Shown: positions 39,300 to 48,165, numbered from the stretch's first letter. The stretch: DNA of 64,000 nucleotides from Duganella alba (GCF_009674495.1 NZ_WKJN01000001.1:124001-188000), one strand, 5' to 3'. Program-made: numbers and translations. The notes: a model not told the origin generated them from the sequence alone.

Positions 39300-40525
39300 C
39301 TTTTGATGCAAGCATAATCGGCCAGCACAATGCACCCCTGATCGGCGTCGCCCCTCTGATGCGCCGCGCCTTTGCCGGCGAAGACCTGGCGCCGCTCGGC
39401 CAGGTTCTGCTGGAACGCGCCCAGGCTTATCCGAACGATGCCCATGCCTACATGGATTTTTCCACCGTGCTGCAACTGACCGGCAACCGCGACGACGCGC
39501 TGGCGGTGCAGGCTGAAGCGATCATGCTGCAACCGCATTACACCATTCCCGCCGTGCAGCCGGAGCCGGGACTGACGCTGCTGGTGCTGATGGGACCGGG
39601 CGACCTGATGTCCAACACGCCGGTGGAATTCCTGGTGGAGAACAGCGACGTCACGCTGGAGCTGCTGTACCTGCGCGCCGATGAAGACTTTCCAGAAGAA
39701 GTGCCGGACCACGATGTGATGCTGGTGGCGGTGGCCGAATCGGAAGCCAACCAGCCGCTGCTGGAACGCCTGATTGAATACACGAGCGACTGGCCACGTC
39801 CCGTCATCAACCGTCCGGAACAGCTGCGCGCGACCTCGCGCGACGGCTTGAGCGCCGCCTTGCGCGGCCTGGCCGGCGTGGAGATGCCGGTGTCGGTGCG
39901 TACTGGTCTGAGCACGCTGAATGCGATCGCCGCCGGCACGCAGACGATCGAAAGCCTGCTGCCGGACGGCGGCTTCCCGGTCATCGTGCGGCCGCTGGGT
40001 TCGCACGCCGGCACCAATCTGCAAAAGATCGATACGCCCGCCGCGCTGGGCAAGTATCTTCAGGAAGTGGCGGGGCCGCAATTCTACGTCTCACGTTTTG
40101 TCGACTACCGTGGCGCCGACGGCATGTTCCGCAAATACCGTGTGGTGCTGATCGAAGGCAAGCCTTACATCTGCCACTACGCGATTTCGCAGAACTGGAT
40201 GATCCACTACCTGAACGCCGGCATGACCGAAAGCGCCGACAAGCGCGCCGAGGAAGCGGCCGAAATGGCGCGCTTCGACCAGGGCTTCGCCGTGCGCCAC
40301 CAGGCCGCGCTGCAGGCGATCAACGAGCGCATGGGCCTGCAATACCTGGGCATTGACTGCGCCGAAATGCCGAACGGCGACCTGCTGATCTTCGAAGCCG
40401 ACAACGCCATGATCGTGCACGCCATGGACCCGGAAGACATGTTCCCCTACAAGGCCCCGGCGATGCGCAAGGTGTTCACCGCCTTCCGCGCGCTGCTGGA
40501 GCGGAAAGCAGGCCGCAGCGCCTAG
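39296..40525 (+). CDS. TPR and ATP-grasp (RimK-like) protein
   Basis: This is a 409-residue protein. Residues about 20-85 form one or two tetratricopeptide-like helix pairs (PLGQVLLERAQAYPNDAHAY; GNRDDALAVQAEAIMLQP). Residues about 95-180 may be the pre-ATP-grasp domain, and residues about 185-400 an ATP-grasp fold with FPVIVRPLGSHAGTNLQKI (ATP lysine/arginine and glycine loop), KYRVVLIEGKPYICHYAIS, and LLIFEADNAMIVHAMD (acidic metal ligands). Such enzymes join a carboxylate to an amine using ATP. Coupled to a decarboxylase, it could ligate the amine formed. Convergent with the NRDE gene; the two stop codons overlap by four bases. Confidence 0.8.
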   Translation: MTFDASIIGQHNAPLIGVAPLMRRAFAGEDLAPLGQVLLERAQAYPNDAHAYMDFSTVLQLTGNRDDALAVQAEAIMLQPHYTIPAVQPEPGLTLLVLMGPGDLMSNTPVEFLVENSDVTLELLYLRADEDFPEEVPDHDVMLVAVAESEANQPLLERLIEYTSDWPRPVINRPEQLRATSRDGLSAALRGLAGVEMPVSVRTGLSTLNAIAAGTQTIESLLPDGGFPVIVRPLGSHAGTNLQKIDTPAALGKYLQEVAGPQFYVSRFVDYRGADGMFRKYRVVLIEGKPYICHYAISQNWMIHYLNAGMTESADKRAEEAAEMARFDQGFAVRHQAALQAINERMGLQYLGIDCAEMPNGDLLIFEADNAMIVHAMDPEDMFPYKAPAMRKVFTAFRALLERKAGRSA

Positions 40526-41265
40526 TGAATCAGCATCTCATGCAGTGTGGCGGGAGCGTCGGTGTAGAGTTTGACCACGGTGGAGGTGCGGGTGCCGTAG
40601 CCGGGACTTTCGATGCGCACCGCGGACAGCACGCGCTCCAGTTCCAGCGGCACGCCGGTTTCCGGCAGGCGCTGGTCGGACGCCGGGGTGGTGTCGGACA
40701 GCATCTCGAAGAAGGCTTCTTCCGGCGCACCCAGGCACAGCAGGCTGGCGAACTGCGCCTTGGTTTTCAGCACTTTCGGCCACGGTGCGTCCAGCAGCGC
40801 GTTCGATAAACCGTAGACGCCGGGCGCCAGCGGCTGGCCGTTGCGCGGGTCGCTGTCGCCCTTGTTGGAATACCAGATCAGGGTGTCGCGGTCGCCCAGT
40901 ACCAGGTTGAAGCCGTTGTACTGGTCGGCGGTGGCGCGGATCTGCGCCACGTATTCCTGCGGCGTCATATTGCCGGCCAGGTAGTCGGCCACCAGATGGC
41001 CGCGCGACGGCGCATCGTCCTTGTGCTCGGACGGCGCGCGGATGTTGGTGATGGCGGCAAAGCGCGATGGCGCGCCGTCTCCGGCCGGGTGGGTGATGCC
41101 CATCCAGCTGCCGCCGGCCTGCAGGTCGCGGCCGGCGTAAATCTGCGGATGTTCCGGCCACGGCGCGGCCGGCGCGGTGGCGCGCTGATAGTATTCATCG
41201 CGGTTGGCGGCGGCGATCAGGGGCACGGCCGGCACCACTTGCCAGGCAAAGACAATCAGGCACAT
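40522..41265 (-). CDS. NRDE-family protein (TANGO2 homologue)
   Basis: This 247-residue protein has the family N-terminus MCLIVFAWQ with cysteine at position 2, the name-giving AANRDEYYQR at about 20, GGSWMGIT, RFAAITNIR and ARG(H/F)LVADYL blocks, and VYGLSNALLDAPWPK. The family is widespread, with TANGO2 in eukaryotes linked to haem and lipid handling; the bacterial role is unclear. I chose the ATG that makes Cys2 follow Met, as in the family; it overlaps the DUF4936 gene end by ten bases. Cytoplasmic. Confidence 0.9.
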   Translation of the reverse strand: MCLIVFAWQVVPAVPLIAAANRDEYYQRATAPAAPWPEHPQIYAGRDLQAGGSWMGITHPAGDGAPSRFAAITNIRAPSEHKDDAPSRGHLVADYLAGNMTPQEYVAQIRATADQYNGFNLVLGDRDTLIWYSNKGDSDPRNGQPLAPGVYGLSNALLDAPWPKVLKTKAQFASLLCLGAPEEAFFEMLSDTTPASDQRLPETGVPLELERVLSAVRIESPGYGTRTSTVVKLYTDAPATLHEMLIH

Positions 41266-41543
41266 GAGACGACATCCCCAAACACTTCGGTGTGACGCGG
41301 GCCGCTGGTCCATGCGGACAAGCCGGCCGCGGCGACGGCTTCATCGAGCGCCGTCGCAAATCCTTCCGGCGCGGATGGATAGACTTCCATCCACGTCTGC
41401 ACGCCATCCCTGGCTTCCGGACGGCGCTTGAGTTGGCCCGCAACGCCATGACGCTGCGCCAGCGTCGCCTGCATCGGGACGACAGCCGCCTGCAAGGATG
41501 CCGCGTCGGCGTCCTTGACCTTGTAGTAGATGTAGAGATCCAT
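41256..41543 (-). CDS. DUF4936 family protein
   Basis: This is a 95-residue protein starting MDLYIYYKVKDADAASLQA and containing LKRRPEARDGVQTWMEVYP and a Cys near the end, as in the DUF4936 family of betaproteobacteria. It looks like a small ferredoxin-like alpha/beta fold. It sits between ygfZ (one base away) and the NRDE gene (overlapping), so the three form an operon. Function unknown. Confidence 0.75.
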   Translation of the reverse strand: MDLYIYYKVKDADAASLQAAVVPMQATLAQRHGVAGQLKRRPEARDGVQTWMEVYPSAPEGFATALDEAVAAAGLSAWTSGPRHTEVFGDVVSCA

Positions 41544-41544
41544 G

Positions 41545-42561
41545 CTAGAGATCGAGCGGTTCCAGCACGTAAGGCATGGCGAGGAAATTCAGCGCCGTGC
41601 CCTGGGCCGAGCCCAGGCGCACCGAGGCCGCCTCGATGGCCGCCAGCTTCATTTCCACCAGCGCGTCGATGCCGCCCTGGCCGTTGGCGGCGGCGTTGAC
41701 GATCATGCCGCATGGTTGTTCCGGATCGGCCGTGGCAAACACTTCCATGCCGGCCGCCGCCGTCAGGTCAGGAATGCTGACCAGGGTGGTGCGGCGCTTC
41801 AGCTTGCCGAGATACTGGCTGCGCGCGACGATTTCCTGGCCCGGATAGCAGCCTTTCTTAAAATTGACGCCGCCCAGCAGTTCGTAGTTGATCATCTGCG
41901 GCACGAACTGTTCCTGCGTGGCCTTGCTGATGTGCGCGATGCCGGCATGGATTTCCGTCAGTTGCCAGGCGTCGCTGCCGCCCACGTTGAGCTGGGCCGC
42001 CAGCTCCGGCGCCACGGTCTGCGCGGTGTCCGCCGACATCAGCCACTGGTAGCGCGGCGCGCCGAACACGTCGGCCACGCGGATCAGCGTGCCCAGCGGA
42101 TGGTCCAGCTTTGCGAACGGCTTGGCCGGCAGGCTGTCAAACCACTTGTGCAGCACGGCATCGGCCTGGCTGCCGCCGACGCCCAGCACCACCGCATTGC
42201 CCGGCAATTCGGTCGCGTCGCTGAGCTTGGTCTTGGCGCGCAGTACGAACATGGCGAGACGCTTTTGCACCGCCGGCTGGATGTCGCGCGCCAGTTGCAG
42301 GAAGATAGTGGACGCGCTGCGCCACATCAGGAACGAGGCCAGCAGGCGGCCCTTCGGCGAGCAGTAACCGGCCAGGCGCGCTTCGCCCAAGCCCAGGTGC
42401 TCGACATCGTTGGTCAGCTGCGTGTGCAGGAAACTGGCCGACTCCTCGCCGTCCAGGGCGATCAGGCCAAGGTCGGTGATGGGCGCGACAAAGCCGGCGG
42501 CCAGTTGCGTGGTGCTCAGCGGAGTGCCCTGCTGTGCTAAAAGTTCATTCCATGAAGACAT
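41545..42561 (-). CDS. ygfZ: folate-binding Fe-S cluster repair protein YgfZ
   Basis: This 338-residue protein is related to the GcvT aminomethyltransferase. The diagnostic motif KGCYPGQEIVAR with its conserved cysteine lies near residue 233, and the N-terminal region has LIALDGEESASFLHTQLTND and GYCSPKGRLLASF. YgfZ uses tetrahydrofolate to maintain Fe-S enzymes such as MiaB. I start at ATG 42561 (MSSWNELL); a TTG three codons upstream is also possible. It is the promoter-proximal gene of the ygfZ-DUF4936-NRDE operon and divergent from mltG. Confidence 0.93.
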   Translation of the reverse strand: MSSWNELLAQQGTPLSTTQLAAGFVAPITDLGLIALDGEESASFLHTQLTNDVEHLGLGEARLAGYCSPKGRLLASFLMWRSASTIFLQLARDIQPAVQKRLAMFVLRAKTKLSDATELPGNAVVLGVGGSQADAVLHKWFDSLPAKPFAKLDHPLGTLIRVADVFGAPRYQWLMSADTAQTVAPELAAQLNVGGSDAWQLTEIHAGIAHISKATQEQFVPQMINYELLGGVNFKKGCYPGQEIVARSQYLGKLKRRTTLVSIPDLTAAAGMEVFATADPEQPCGMIVNAAANGQGGIDALVEMKLAAIEAASVRLGSAQGTALNFLAMPYVLEPLDL

Positions 42562-42717
42562 AATTTTCAATCTTTTGACGGTTAAAGCATTATCATTACG
42601 GGCTCATTATAGTGATGTCGCGCAGATCGCGTCGGATGGCGCGCAAAACACGGCACTGGCGGACACTGCCAAGAACTGGCAAGCTGTGCGACTTGATCCA
42701 ATCAGATGGCTTTAACA

Positions 42718-43707
42718 ATGGCTTTTATCAAAAAAATAATCGGTTTGTGTATCTTGCTGGCCATCGCCGGCGGCGGCTATTTCATGTACTGGTCGCAAAA
42801 TCCCATCATCCCGGGGGATGCCGAGGCCATTGATTTCGTCATCACGCCGGGCAGTGGCGCCCATGCCGCCGGCCAGCAGATCGCCGAAGCAGGCGTGCCG
42901 ATCCAGCCGCTGCTGTTCAACCTGCTGGCGCGCGCCACCGGCAAGAGCAGCAAGCTGAAGGCCGGCTCCTACGAACTGAAACCGGGTTCGACGCCATTGC
43001 GCCTGATCGACCAGCTGGCGCGCGGCGAGTTCGCCCAAGAGCAGCTGACCATCATCGAAGGCTGGACCTTCCGCCAGATGCGGGCCGCCATCGCCGCCCA
43101 CAAGGGCCTCAAGCATGACACCGTGGCGCTGACCGACAAGGAAGTGCTGGGCGCCATCGCCTCCGACTACAAGGAGCCGGAGGGCCTGTTCTTCCCGGAT
43201 ACCTATCTGTTCGCCAAGGGCGCCAGCGACCTGCAGATCTACAAGCAGGCGCATGTGATGATGCTGACCCGCCTGGCCGACGCCTGGGCCAAGCGTGATC
43301 CGGCGTTGCCGTACAAGAGTCCGTATGAGGCGCTGACCATGGCTTCCATCGTCGAGAAGGAAACCGGGCAGAAGTCCGAGCGCTCGATGATCGCTGGCGT
43401 GTTCGTCAACCGCCTGAAACTGGGCATGCTGCTGCAAACCGATCCGACCGTGATCTACGGCATGGGCCTCAAATACGACGGCAAGATCCGCAAAAAGGAT
43501 CTGGAAACCGACACCCCGTACAATACCTACACGCGCGCCGGCCTGCCGCCGACGCCGATCGCGCTGCCGGGCGTGCAGTCGCTGATGGCGGCGCTGTCGC
43601 CGGCCAGGACGGCGGCGCTGTATTTCGTCTCCAAGGGCAACGGCACCAGCCAGTTCTCCGACAACCTGAACGATCACAATCGGGCAGTCAATCAGTATCA
43701 ACGATAA
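42718..43707 (+). CDS. mltG: endolytic murein transglycosylase MltG
   Basis: This 329-residue inner-membrane enzyme cuts nascent glycan strands and ends peptidoglycan polymerisation. One N-terminal TM segment (about 5-24) anchors it. The LysM-like region follows, then the YceG domain with catalytic glutamate in MASIVEKETGQ, GVFVNRLKLGMLLQTDPTVIYG, YNTYTRAGLPPTPIALPG and FVSKGNGTSQFS. A second ATG four codons upstream (42706) is possible; neither has a good ribosome site. It heads the mltG-tmk-holB-pilZ operon, six bases before tmk. Confidence 0.94.
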   Translation: MAFIKKIIGLCILLAIAGGGYFMYWSQNPIIPGDAEAIDFVITPGSGAHAAGQQIAEAGVPIQPLLFNLLARATGKSSKLKAGSYELKPGSTPLRLIDQLARGEFAQEQLTIIEGWTFRQMRAAIAAHKGLKHDTVALTDKEVLGAIASDYKEPEGLFFPDTYLFAKGASDLQIYKQAHVMMLTRLADAWAKRDPALPYKSPYEALTMASIVEKETGQKSERSMIAGVFVNRLKLGMLLQTDPTVIYGMGLKYDGKIRKKDLETDTPYNTYTRAGLPPTPIALPGVQSLMAALSPARTAALYFVSKGNGTSQFSDNLNDHNRAVNQYQR

Positions 43708-43713
43708 GAATAA

Positions 43714-44319
43714 ATGGGTAAATTCATCACCTTTGAAGGCATCGATGGCGCCGGCAAGTCGACGCACATCGCCTTCGTCGCCGATTACATCAAGCAGCGC
43801 GGCGTCGAGCTGGTCAGCTCGCGCGAACCGGGCGGCACGCCGCTGGGCGAAAAGCTGCGCGAAATCGTGCTGCACGAAACAATGGACCTGGAAACCGAGG
43901 CCTTGCTGGTGTTCGCCAGCCGCCGCGAGCATCTGGCGCAGGTCATCGAGCCGGCGCTGAAGCGCGGCGCCTGGGTCATTTCCGACCGCTTTACCGATTC
44001 CACCTTTGCCTACCAGGGCGGCGGCCGCGGCATGAGCCTGGCCAAGCTGGAGGCGCTGGAGCAGTGGGTGCATCCGGCGCTGCAACCGGACCTGACGCTG
44101 CTGTTCGACGTGCCGCTGGAAGTGGCGCGCGCGCGGCTGGACGCCACCCGCGACCTCGACAAGTTCGAGCAGGAGAAGGCCGATTTCTTCGCCGCCACCC
44201 GCACCGAATACCTGCGCCGCGCGGCGCAGTTTCCGCAGCGCTTCCGCGTCATCGATTCGACGCAGAGCATCGCCGCGATCCAGCAGCAGATTGCGGCCAT
44301 CCTCGACGCCTGCTTTTGA
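43714..44319 (+). CDS. tmk: thymidylate kinase
   Basis: This 201-residue kinase phosphorylates dTMP to dTDP. The P-loop is [11 protein letters not shown] (about 5-15), [15 protein letters not shown] binds substrate, [15 protein letters not shown] and [19 protein letters not shown] carry the DR(F/Y) motif, and [13 protein letters not shown] and [13 protein letters not shown] complete the core and lid. Full length and cytoplasmic. Lies between mltG and holB, 16 bases before the latter. Confidence 0.97.
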   Translation: MGKFITFEGIDGAGKSTHIAFVADYIKQRGVELVSSREPGGTPLGEKLREIVLHETMDLETEALLVFASRREHLAQVIEPALKRGAWVISDRFTDSTFAYQGGGRGMSLAKLEALEQWVHPALQPDLTLLFDVPLEVARARLDATRDLDKFEQEKADFFAATRTEYLRRAAQFPQRFRVIDSTQSIAAIQQQIAAILDACF

Positions 44320-44335
44320 CATAGAATACTGAATA

Positions 44336-45364
44336 ATGAGTAATTCCATCTACCCGTGGCAGGAATCGTCGTGGCAGCAGCTGCAAACGCTGCGCCAGCG
44401 CATGCCGCACGCCATCCTGTTCCATGGCGCCGCCGGGATAGGCAAATCCGACTTTATCGAAACCTTCGCCCAGGGTCTGCTGTGCGAGGCGGTGCTGCCG
44501 GACGGCCATGCCTGCGGCGTGTGTGCGTCCTGCGGCTGGTTCTCGCAGCAGAACCATCCGGACTACCGCCGCGTGCGGCCGGAATCGATGGAGGACGAGC
44601 CGGTCGACGGCGAGGAGGGCGAAGGCGAGACCAAGAAGGCCGCCAAGACCAAGACGCCATCCAAGGAAATCAAGATCGAGCAGATCCGTAACCTGGCGGA
44701 CTTCATGAACATCTCGACCCACCGCCAGGGCTTGCGGGTGGTGGTGCTGTATCCGGCCGAAGCGCTGAACATGCCGGCGTCGAACGCCTTGCTGAAGACG
44801 CTGGAGGAGCCGCCGCCGGGCACCGTGTTCCTGCTGGCTTCCAACAGCCTGGACCGCCTGCTGCCGACCATCCTGTCGCGCTGCCGCAAGTTCGCCTTGC
44901 CGATGCCAAGCCACGCCGAAGCGCTGGCCTGGCTCAAGGAACAGGGCGTGCCGGATGCCGACAGCTGGCTGCGCGAGCAGGGCGGCGCGCCGCTGGCCGC
45001 CATGGCGCAGGCCGAATCCGGCAGCCGCGAGGATCTGGAAACGCTGCTGCAACTGCTGGCTCATCCGAGCGTGGAGGGCGCCTTGAAAGTCGCGGACAAG
45101 TTGCAGAAAGTGCCATTGAGCGGGCCGGTGTCCTGGCTGCAGCGCTGGCTTTACGATGTGTTTTCCTACAAACTGGCAGGTAACATCCGGTATTATCCTC
45201 GCTACCAGAAAGAGCTGGCCGGCGTGGCCGACAAGATCCACGTCAGCCGATTGATGGCTGCGATCAAGGGCGCCAACGAACGCCGCGCGACCGCCGATCA
45301 TCCGCTGTCGCCCAAGCTGTTCCTGGAGGATATGCTGCTTGATTACGCCAACTGCTGCGCCTGA
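44336..45364 (+). CDS. holB: DNA polymerase III delta prime subunit
   Basis: This is a 342-residue AAA+ clamp-loader subunit. The Walker A-like segment FHGAAGIGKSDFIETFAQ is at about 28, CGVCASCGWF holds zinc cysteines, a Glu/Lys-rich insert (about 80-105) follows, and then VVVLYPAEALNMPASNALLKTLEEPP, the sensor region and ILSRCRKFALPMPS. As usual for delta prime, it is not expected to hydrolyse ATP efficiently. It acts in loading the beta clamp. Followed after 10 bases by pilZ. Confidence 0.95.
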   Translation: MSNSIYPWQESSWQQLQTLRQRMPHAILFHGAAGIGKSDFIETFAQGLLCEAVLPDGHACGVCASCGWFSQQNHPDYRRVRPESMEDEPVDGEEGEGETKKAAKTKTPSKEIKIEQIRNLADFMNISTHRQGLRVVVLYPAEALNMPASNALLKTLEEPPPGTVFLLASNSLDRLLPTILSRCRKFALPMPSHAEALAWLKEQGVPDADSWLREQGGAPLAAMAQAESGSREDLETLLQLLAHPSVEGALKVADKLQKVPLSGPVSWLQRWLYDVFSYKLAGNIRYYPRYQKELAGVADKIHVSRLMAAIKGANERRATADHPLSPKLFLEDMLLDYANCCA

Positions 45365-45374
45365 AAGGTAAGGA

Positions 45375-45758
45375 ATGTCCGCTGCCAGCCCACTCGACCC
45401 GAACACCGTGCCGTTGACGCCACGGCCGACGGTGCTGTCGCTGGCAATCAAGGAAAAGGCTGCGCTGTATGCCGCCTACATGCCGTTCCTGAAAAACGGC
45501 GGCATGTTCGTGCCGACCCAAAAGCCGTACAAGCTCGGTGACGAGATCTACCTGATCCTGGCGCTGATGGACGATCCCAACAAATACCCGATCGCCGGCA
45601 AGGTTGCCTGGATCACGCCGCCCGGCGCGCACAACAACAAGGCGCAGGGCATCGGCGTGCATTTTCCGGACGACGAAAGCGGCCAGCGCGCCCGCCTGCG
45701 CATTGAAGAAATCCTCGGCGCCGCGTTGCGGTCTTCGCGCGCCACCCATACCCTGTAA
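45375..45758 (+). CDS. pilZ: PilZ domain protein (type IV pilus biogenesis PilZ type)
   Basis: This is a 127-residue protein composed of one PilZ domain: LSLAIKEKAALYAAYMPFLKNGGMFVPT, then YKLGDEIYLILALMDDPNKYPIAGKVAWITPPGA (in pieces) and GIGVHFPDDESGQRARLRIEE. The RxxxR cyclic-di-GMP motif is not apparent, as in the canonical PilZ that works through protein contacts with FimX and PilB. The position after holB is conserved in many Proteobacteria. An acetyltransferase gene follows after 17 bases. Confidence 0.93.
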   Translation: MSAASPLDPNTVPLTPRPTVLSLAIKEKAALYAAYMPFLKNGGMFVPTQKPYKLGDEIYLILALMDDPNKYPIAGKVAWITPPGAHNNKAQGIGVHFPDDESGQRARLRIEEILGAALRSSRATHTL

Positions 45759-45775
45759 CTTCGCTTCTTTATCAC

Positions 45776-46276
45776 ATGACTTTCCGCCATCGCTTAGCCA
45801 CGCTTGAAGATTTGCCGACCATCGTAGCCATCTACAACACCACCATCGCCTCGCGCGAAGTCACGGCCGATACCGAGCCGGTGTCGGTGGAATCCCGTTT
45901 GCAGTGGTATCACGACCATACGCCGGACAAGCGTCCGCTGTGGATCATCGAATCGGAGAGCGGCGAAACGCTGGGCTGGATGTCGTACTCGAATTTCTAC
46001 GGCCGCCCGGCCTATTCGGGCACGTCGGAGATTTCGATCTACATCGCCGAAGCCGCGCGCGGCCAGGGCGTGGGCCGCTACTGCATCGAGCAGGCGATTG
46101 CCTACGCGCCGCAGATCAAGGTGCACACGCTGCTGGGCTTCATCTTCGGCCACAACAAGCCGAGCCTCGGCCTGTTCGCCAAGTTCGGCTTTGAAACCTG
46201 GGCGCACCTGCCGAAGGTGGCGAACCTGGACGGCATCGAGCGCGACCTGATTATCCTGGGTAAGCGCGTGGCGTAA
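45776..46276 (+). CDS. GNAT acetyltransferase, phosphinothricin/methionine-sulfoximine type
   Basis: This is a 166-residue Pat/YncA-like acetyltransferase: LATLEDLPTIVAIYNTTIASREVTAD is the conserved opening, GWMSYSNFYGRPAYSGTSEISIYIAEAARGQGVGRY (in pieces) carries the acetyl-CoA loop, and FGHNKPSLGLFAKFGFETWAHLPKV is the closing. Relatives acetylate phosphinothricin, methionine sulfoximine or similar amino-acid analogues. It is probably co-transcribed with pilZ. Its end overlaps the convergent kfrA-like gene by 26 bases. Confidence 0.9.
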   Translation: MTFRHRLATLEDLPTIVAIYNTTIASREVTADTEPVSVESRLQWYHDHTPDKRPLWIIESESGETLGWMSYSNFYGRPAYSGTSEISIYIAEAARGQGVGRYCIEQAIAYAPQIKVHTLLGFIFGHNKPSLGLFAKFGFETWAHLPKVANLDGIERDLIILGKRVA

Positions 46277-46802
46277 GCTGGATCTGCCGGCTGTCCACAT
46301 CAAACACTGACGAGCGGCCGCCGGACAGCACCATGCTGAACGGCGTGCTGTCGTTCAGCCCGCCGCGCGAGCTGGCTTGCAGGTGGCTGAAGTCGCCGAA
46401 GCCGTGGTCGTGCGGCTGGGCGGCGTAGGCGTCGATTTCCAGTTCCTCCACGCGCGCCGTCAGCCGCTCGATGGTGGCGCGCAGGGCGTCCAGCTCCTCT
46501 TCCTTTTCCCGCAGCGCCTGCTGGTGCTCGGCGTACAGCGCGCGGTAGCGGCGTTCGGCGTCGTCGTGCAACTGGCTGGCCAGCTGCTCGACCATGGTTT
46601 GCAGGCTGCGCGCGGTATCGTCGCGCTTGATGCCGGGATTGCTGTCGTCGTCGCTGAGTTCTTTCAGATACCGGTGGATGGTCGACTTGGAGCCGGTGCC
46701 CAGCACATGGCGCACCGCATCGACGGACGGGTAGCGTCCCTCGGCCAGCAGCTGGTCGCGGCTGGCCTTGACTTCCGATTTTGTTAATCCGGTGCGTGCC
46801 AT
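46251..46802 (-). CDS. KfrA-type DNA-binding protein
   Basis: This is a 183-residue protein. Residues about 5-55 fit the KfrA N-terminal DNA-binding domain (VKASRDQLLAEGRYPSVDAV, LGTGSKSTIHRYLKEL). A coiled-coil of about 70 residues follows (QLHDDAERRYRALYAEHQQAL, EKEEELDALRATIERLTARVEELE in pieces), then a tail. KfrA was described on IncP plasmids as an autoregulated DNA-binding protein. Here it is chromosomal and begins nine bases after a cation/proton antiporter gene. It might bind the palindrome before that operon. Confidence 0.82.
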   Translation of the reverse strand: MARTGLTKSEVKASRDQLLAEGRYPSVDAVRHVLGTGSKSTIHRYLKELSDDDSNPGIKRDDTARSLQTMVEQLASQLHDDAERRYRALYAEHQQALREKEEELDALRATIERLTARVEELEIDAYAAQPHDHGFGDFSHLQASSRGGLNDSTPFSMVLSGGRSSVFDVDSRQIQLTPRAYPG

Positions 46803-46811
46803 GTTACTTCC

Positions 46812-48020
46812 TCAAGAGCTGGCCTGGCTGACCAGGCCACGGTGTTGTGCGCGGTTCAGCTTAGGATACACGATAGGAATGGTCAGCATGGTGCTGCCAA
46901 CGGCCATCAGCAACAGCGCGGTGAAGGTCTCGCTGGTGATGATCTGCTTGTCCAGCAGGATGTTGGCGAAGATGATCTCGATCAGGCCTTTCGATTGCAG
47001 CAGCCAGCCGATGATCGACGCTTCGCCGCTTTTCCATTTCAGCAGCTTGCCGGCGATGTGCGCACCCGCCAGCTTGCCGCCCACCGATGCCAGCAACAGC
47101 AGGCCGCCGACGAAGAACACCGAGTAGCCGCCCAGATCCCACTTGGTGCGCAGGCCGGTGCTCAGGAAGAATACCGGCATCAGCACCAGCAGCACGTTCT
47201 TGAACAGCGCGTCCAGTTGCTCCTGGCCGAACCAGTCCGCGTCCATCACCACGCCGGCCAGGAAGGCGCCGACCATGAAGTGCAGGCCGGCCCAGTCGGC
47301 GCCGAAGGAGCAGGCGATCAGCCAGATCATGGCGACGTACCAGCGGTCGCTGGTTTGCAGGCGGTTCATCAGGCGGCGGAAGGCGAAGGTCAGCAGGGCG
47401 AACGCGACCAGGAAGCCCAGCTGGCGGCCGACGCGTTCCCAGTCCAGCATGATCAGCGCCAGCACGCCCCAGATGGCGACGTCATCCAGGCTGGCATAAC
47501 GCAGGATGCGCTGACCCATCGGCTGGCGCAGAATTTCCAGTTTTTCCAGCAGCAGCACCAACACCGGCAGCGCGGTGACGGCGCAGGCCATGCCGGTGCC
47601 CAGCATGAATTGCCAATTGGCGGCCTTGGCGCCCATCCAGCCCTGGTAGTTCATCAGCAGCAGGGCGGCGGCGCAGCCGAAAATCAGTGGCACGCCCAAA
47701 GACAGGCCGGCGGTGGTGACGCTTTCGCGGCGGTGTTGCCAGACTTTTTTCAGATCCAGTTCAACGCCGGCCAGCATCACGAACAGCATCACGCCCCATT
47801 GGGCGACGCCGTTGAGGGTCTTGACCACGTCCGGGTTGAAGACAAATTTATGGTAATCCGGGAACAGGGCGCCCATCACGCCAGGTCCGAGGATGATGCC
47901 CATGATGATCTGCACGATCACCAGCGGAGCGAAATAGTCGGTGCGGCCAAGGCGCCACACCAGGAAAGGCACGACGAAGATCAGCAACATCGCCAGCAGG
48001 AAGATTTCAGTAGTACTCAT
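46812..48020 (-). CDS. cation:proton antiporter (CPA2/KefB-like)
   Basis: This 402-residue membrane protein has about 12 hydrophobic segments. IIMGIILGPGVMG and WGVMLFVMLAGVELDLKKVW are typical early CPA2 segments, MACAVTALPVLVLLLEKLEIL and YASLDDVAIWGVLALIML form the ion-site helices with an acidic pair, and FFLSTGLRT and LLQSKGLIEIIFANILLD are later landmarks. There is no C-terminal RCK/TrkA-N domain. It would exchange Na+ or K+ for protons across the inner membrane. It forms an operon with the kfrA-like gene and is divergent from tatD. Confidence 0.9.
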   Translation of the reverse strand: MSTTEIFLLAMLLIFVVPFLVWRLGRTDYFAPLVIVQIIMGIILGPGVMGALFPDYHKFVFNPDVVKTLNGVAQWGVMLFVMLAGVELDLKKVWQHRRESVTTAGLSLGVPLIFGCAAALLLMNYQGWMGAKAANWQFMLGTGMACAVTALPVLVLLLEKLEILRQPMGQRILRYASLDDVAIWGVLALIMLDWERVGRQLGFLVAFALLTFAFRRLMNRLQTSDRWYVAMIWLIACSFGADWAGLHFMVGAFLAGVVMDADWFGQEQLDALFKNVLLVLMPVFFLSTGLRTKWDLGGYSVFFVGGLLLLASVGGKLAGAHIAGKLLKWKSGEASIIGWLLQSKGLIEIIFANILLDKQIITSETFTALLLMAVGSTMLTIPIVYPKLNRAQHRGLVSQASS

Positions 48021-48042
48021 ATGTCCCCTATATTTTTGTGTA

Positions 48043-48054
48043 ATGTAATTACAT
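48043..48054. promoter_or_regulatory. perfect 12-bp palindrome upstream of the antiporter-kfrA operon
   Basis: ATGTAATTACAT lies 23-34 bases before the antiporter start in an AT-rich gap. It is a candidate operator; the downstream KfrA-like protein is one possible ligand. Confidence 0.45.
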
Positions 48055-48165
48055 ACCGCATGACGATACTATCCCGACAACATTAAAATTGAAAGCGTTT
48101 TCTTGATCTGGGGTGGTATCGTTTCCACAAAACGGGTGGTAGGCGGTATCAGGTACAATCGCTGC

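Noticed and set aside
44316..44321. TTGACA before holB as a -35 box
   Set aside because: It overlaps the tmk stop codon, and no -10 box follows at the right distance; the operon is continuous.
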